DNA of 64,000 nucleotides, taken from Plasmodium malariae (Eukaryota > Apicomplexa > Aconoidasida > Haemosporida > Plasmodiidae). The first letter of the stretch is position 1; every line of letters begins with the position of its first letter. Shown in pieces: positions 60,310 through 64,000 of the stretch. The position numbers were made by a program, and so were the translations under genes. The DNA is taken from NCBI RefSeq assembly GCF_900090045.1, contig NC_041783.1:1932001-1996000 (forward strand), in the 5' to 3' direction. The notes beneath the pieces were generated by a model, which was not told where the DNA came from, made no database searches, and worked only from the letters and a program-made list of their open reading frames with translations.

Positions 60310-60452
60310 TAATGTAACGATGTGACAATGTAATGATGTGACAATGTAATGATGTAACGATGTAATGATGTAACGATGTAACGATGTAATGATGTAACGA
60401 TGTAATGATGTAACGATGTAATGATGTAATGATGTAATGATGTAATGATGCA
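60310..60452. repeat. 8-bp repeat (GATGTAAC/GATGTAAT)
   Basis: About eighteen copies of an 8-bp unit RATGTRAY. On the minus strand it reads as His/Tyr/Ile/Thr/Ser repeats in a long open frame that I do not consider a gene. It lies about 300 bp upstream of the PIG-H start. Confidence 0.92.
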
Positions 60453-60741
60453 ATATTACAAGTCAGAAAAAGTTTTTAATTGATAAAGGTAGTAACAGCA
60501 CTTAAAAACGCTTAACATATTTGCAGAAGGAATAATGACAAAGAATACTTTAAGAATTACAAGAAAAAATGAAAACATTTAATTAAATATAACCGTTTTA
60601 TTAAAGCAGGAACAATGTTTAGAATTTTTTTTTTTTTCCTTTTTTTTATTCATTGTTCTTTTTATTTGTTTTCTTTTTTTGAGTTAAAAAAAAAAAAAAA
60701 TTAAACTTGAAAAATGAAACATGAAACATGAAAAATGAAAA

Positions 60742-61566
60742 ATGAAAAACGAAATAAGGAAAATTGAACATGTGTATGGAATTGAATATGTATCAGAGAA
60801 AAAGGAAAAAAAAAAAAAGGTTTTATTTGTGTTAATAATTTTATCTCTATATTATATGTATAATCTCTATGCGGTACGCTTGACTGAGTATGGAACGTGT
60901 TTATACGCGCTTGTACTGTCAGAACATCGCGTGAGAGAAAAGAGAAACAAAGAAGTGTATGTGAATGTGCACATGTTTGCGTGTGCGTTTATGTGTGTGT
61001 TTACATATATGTTTATGTTTATCTTTGTGTGTGTACGTATGTAGGTATATGCATAAATATATTGTGATATGTTAGAAAGTGAAAATATGAATAAGAGAGT
61101 GTTTATTAAGAAACAAAGAAAGAAAAAAAAAAATACCTTACGATATGCAACATACAACATATAACATATAACGATGTACATGAAAGAACAAACTAATGAG
61201 AGGAATAGAATAAAAATTTATGAAAATGTGTATAAGTACAATTGAAACAATTGCTCTTAAGCATAAGGAAAATTTTTTCATATATATAGAAACAGTAAAT
61301 AGTTTAACTTAAAATTTTTTTTTTCCCCTTTTTTTTTTTTTTACATTATTAATCAGGTATATAAGAAAGGATATTTTGTTTTCAATGAATTTCAAATATT
61401 CCTTTTTGTCACGTACTTGTCATTTATTGTAGTATATTCAAATAATCAGTGTCTCGGTTAAATTTATAGAACAACAAAAAGGAGTATATACATATACGTA
61501 TACACACATAGACATATATATTTATAAATATATATATTGTTAGAGTGTGGATATACCTACACGTAC

Positions 61567-61603
<37 letters not shown>

Positions 61604-62503
61604 TATCAATATCTATCTACACTCATGGTTGAGTAACTCACCTTGTTCTTTTTGATTTTTCCCCTTTTTAATAGAAAAGCTTTTCCTAATAAACAATGTA
61701 GGCATACAAATTGAGAAGAAGGATTTGTTCCAGCGTCAGTTGAAATTTATTTGTTTAAATGACGTAAAAAGCATTTTCATTAATGAGGTAATGGGCATTT
61801 AAAAAAAAAAAGAAAAAAAAAAAAAAAAAGTAAAGAAAATGTGGATTATTAACACTTTCAACATTATTATAAGTAATGCAATCGAAGTAATTTGTTTAAT
61901 TATTATCTCATATCTTTTGACGTTTATTAAAGGCCATATACATATTTGAAATATGCCCCTATTTGTGCATCATCCTGAAAAACAACAAATTCGTTGTTCT
62001 CTTTGAGGTACGAAAGAAACAAAAGAAACGAAAAAAACGAAAAAAACGAAAAAAGGAAGACATGGATAACCATTTGGTTCGTATGTGTACATATGTATGT
62101 ATGTGCATGTGCGAGATTGCCTAACGAGGTGTGATCTTTTTTCTTTCTTTTTTTTTTTTAACAGAATTTTAACTTAGAAATGAAAAGCTTAGTAAACATA
62201 TATAGGGATATGAAAAGAATAGTTTTTTATAACGATTACAAAAAGTTAAGAGGTGTGAAAGCAGTAGATATCAAGGAAGAAAAAGGTGAAAACGAAGAAG
62301 AAAATAATTTTGTATTCCTTGACGATGTTGCATATGCAGCAAATATTAAATCTTCTAGTGAAGAAGAAAATATTTTTAAATTATTAAATTTTAGTTCAGG
62401 AGAAAACCATAAAATTGATGATAAATCACAAGAACTTGAGAAAATGAAAATATATGACATATATATAAATAAAAAATTAGCATTGGAAATAATGAATAAC
62501 TGA
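60742..62503 (+). CDS. PIGH: Phosphatidylinositol N-acetylglucosaminyltransferase subunit H (PIG-H)
   Basis: PIG-H is a non-catalytic subunit of the ER complex that moves GlcNAc from UDP-GlcNAc to phosphatidylinositol, the first step of GPI anchor synthesis; malaria parasites need GPI for their surface proteins. Five exons: 60742-60873, 61357-61456, 61675-61787, 61933-62007, 62165-62503. They total 759 nt (252 aa) with all phases matching. Exons 1-2 give a hydrophobic hairpin (VLFVLIILSLYYMYNLY; FQIFLFVTYLSFIVVY). Exons 3-5 give the PIG-H domain: LFLINNVGIQIE, FICLNDVKSIFINE, AIYIFEICPYLCIIL, FVVLFE and LVNIYRDMKRIVF, matching the family core with GIQ, the [VI]-x-INEA motif and YLC-[IL]-L. 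A tail of about 80 acidic residues extends past the usual end. The exon-2 donor (GTTAAA after 61456) is the least certain junction. A nearer Met in exon 5 (62180) must not be taken as the start. Confidence 0.88.
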
Positions 62504-63076
62504 ATGTCTTTTTAATTTTGTTATGTCCTTCTGCTAATACAACGCCCCTTTTTTAATTTTTTTCACTTCTTTTATTATCATTTTGTTTTATTTAGTTAAA
62601 TTTTATTTTATTATTTTTTTTTTTTTCGAGTTAATTTTTTCTCTTTTTTAAGACCTTCGTATTTTCGTTCTTCTATCCCCTCTTAATAATTTTATTTCCC
62701 TCTTCCAATTAAAGCTTCTATTTTTATTTATATTTTTCTATTTCTTCGTGATCATTTTTTTCTTCCTGTTCTTTTTCTTGATTTTTTTCATCCACTTCTT
62801 TTATTCCTCTTTTTATTTTTATTATAATTATTTTTATTTTTAATTTTATTTTTTTTTATTTGTCTTTCGCGAAATAATTAATAGCACAACAGAAAAGCAA
62901 AACAATAAAAGGATGGAAAAAACGCTCTAAAAAAATATTCTAAACAAATTATTATCTCATATTTCATGTGTTAAAAATACTACATCATACAGATCGAGGA
63001 GAGATATAAATGCGCTTATCCATCTGTGCATACATAATACATACATACACGCATCCGTATAGATATACTACCCTTC
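62504..63076. other. Spacer between PIG-H and the last small gene
   Basis: T-rich from 62510 to 62870, which suits the 3' end of PIG-H, then AT-rich with CATACATACA near 63030-63055 just before the next ATG. Both flanking genes are on the plus strand. No other gene seen. Confidence 0.6.
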
Positions 63077-63913
63077 ATGGATGTTAAAAATATGGGGGAA
63101 TACATAAGAAAAATACCCTTTTATAACGATTATGAAAAAAAGAAAGATCTCTTAAAATTTTCCTGTTTAAAAGAAGATAATGAGGATGAGTTGCAAAGAA
63201 ACTTGAAGAAGAAAAACATGAACGATGATGTTCATTTTATAAGTAAGCTTCAAAACGGAATGGAGTTCTTTTTTTGTGTGAATATTAAAGTGTAAATAAA
63301 GGGACGAAAAAAACAATTTTGTTATTCTATTCACAGTAAAGAAACGGGAAAACATGAGGGACATTCTGACGCACCACCTTCATACAGGTTCATTTGTTGT
63401 AACTCTTTAATTGTACATATGTACATATGCAAACATACACGTATATGTACATATACCCATATACAATTGTCCTCATACCTATGTACATTTTTTAATTTTG
63501 TAATACACGCACACAATAAGACAATAGGACCCAAAGGGATATACTTACTGAGAGAAAAGTACTTGAAATTTTTTTTTGCACATATGCGCAAACGTTAGAG
63601 AAAACCCATCTAAACCCGATGCAGTCACAACAGTCAACTGCTTTGCATCATTTTGTCTGTATCGTTTTACTTGTATAGTTTGCTTTGTAAAGTTTGCATT
63701 GTTCCATTCCGTTTTCATTTCATTTGTTTCGTTCGTTCTGCTCCACTCCTTTTCATTTTGAATTTCTTTTAAAAAAAGAATAAATTGAAAGAGGATATCT
63801 CTCAGAACTACAATGCATACGAAAAAAAATTTCCGTTTCTTATTGATACTACTGTGACAAAACCTCAAGAAACGAAGAGTATAAGGGACGTATTAAACGA
63901 TATATACGGTTAA
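63077..63913 (+). CDS. Small two-exon gene, about 95-115 aa, unknown function
   Basis: Exon 1 starts at 63077 (MDVKNMGEYIRKIPFYNDY) and is acidic/basic mixed (EDNEDELQRNLKKKN). A downstream open stretch without ATG, ending in a stop at 63911-63913, reads ISQNYNAYEKKFPFLIDTTV and then TKPQETKSIRDVLNDIYG, which has clear protein-like composition. Joining donor GTAAGC (after 63242, phase 1) to an AG at 63790-63791 gives 288 nt, 95 aa. A second choice, donor GTGAAT or GTGTAA further on (about 63276-63290) to the AG at 63777-63778 in phase 0, is also open. I cannot decide between them. No known domain, signal or membrane helix. The motif FYNDY near its start also occurs in PIG-H just upstream. Confidence 0.62.
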
Positions 63914-64000
63914 GAATACAAAAAAAAAAAAAAAAAAAAAAAATTCGTATTATGTATAAATAAGTAAAATAAGTAAATGCGAGAAATGGGTTATTTAATA

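Larger units (their letters stand above)
58620..60741. other. Divergent spacer between the PH-domain gene and PIG-H
   Basis: The flanking genes point away from each other, so this 2.1 kb should hold both promoters. It holds an 11-bp minisatellite (58931-59205), an A-rich tract at 59398-59432, T/C-rich TTCTTTACCTC repeats (59790-59870) and an 8-bp repeat (60310-60452). No exon with splice support was seen. Confidence 0.55.

Noticed and set aside
59989..60453. 154-codon minus-strand open frame with HYIVTSLHRYI repeats
   Set aside because: Generated by the 8-bp repeat (24 bp equals eight codons, so the frame stays open); the rest is poly-Phe/Leu of spacer type.
60867..61181. Minus-strand open frame opposite PIG-H intron 1
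   Set aside because: Lies across intron and exon of a gene with a well-supported plus-strand model.
1..64000. Search for tRNA, rRNA, transposon ends, CRISPR arrays, multigene-family genes (pir, STP1, fam-type)
   Set aside because: None seen by eye; tandem repeats lack spacers and no reverse transcriptase or transposase motif was found. The content is chromosome-internal, not subtelomeric.

Overview
The window is nuclear DNA of a malaria parasite (Plasmodium). Evidence: about three quarters A+T overall, very AT-rich spacers full of poly-A/T and TATA repeats, genes loaded with Asn/Ser/Lys low-complexity insertions, short GT-AG introns with T-rich acceptors, and recognisable eukaryotic domains. 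Coding A+T content and the presence of TATGTA/TACATA-type spacers fit the P. malariae/P. ovale type better than P. vivax or P. knowlesi. This is inference from composition; no species marker was found.

Layout, left to right. (1) 1-1268, minus: 5' part of an unrecognised Lys/Asn-rich gene, broken by a frame change at a 21-base A tract. (2) 3764-12474, minus: a very large chromodomain protein, also split by a frame change at an A tract; the two reading frames are best read as one gene of about 2,903 aa. (3) 12475-17759: a 5.3-kb extremely AT-rich divergent spacer. (4) 17760-20345, plus: a CID (RNA polymerase II CTD-interacting) protein. (5) 21029-27512, minus: a 5- or 6-exon gene with helical-repeat N-terminus and PH-like C-terminus, about 1.8 kaa. 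(6) 28828-28896, minus: an orphan terminal exon. (7) 30066-41063, plus: a 3,665-aa protein whose N-terminus looks like a kinesin motor that has lost all nucleotide-binding motifs. (8) 42223-43333, minus: a small spliced gene between two giant genes. (9) 43482-52502, plus: a 3,006-aa protein that shares a roughly 65-residue domain with gene 7. (10) 53609-54177, minus: a two-exon 111-aa single-pass membrane protein. (11) 55368-58619, minus: a coiled-coil plus PH-domain protein in two exons. (12) 60742-62503, plus: a five-exon PIG-H gene (GPI anchor synthesis). (13) 63077-63913, plus: a small two-exon gene of unknown role.

How they might fit together: there is no operon logic here. Two genes are nuclear (chromodomain reader; CID transcription/RNA-processing factor), two carry PH-type lipid- or protein-binding modules, one begins GPI anchor synthesis at the ER, and one small protein probably sits in an inner organelle membrane. 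The adjacent giants at 30 kb and 43 kb, co-oriented and sharing a domain, are the most unusual content: a pseudo-kinesin and a partner that may act in the same structure. Several of the genes were only found by joining exons by splice site and phase; each such model sums to an intact reading frame, as stated in its entry. No tRNA, rRNA, transposon or CRISPR array was seen.
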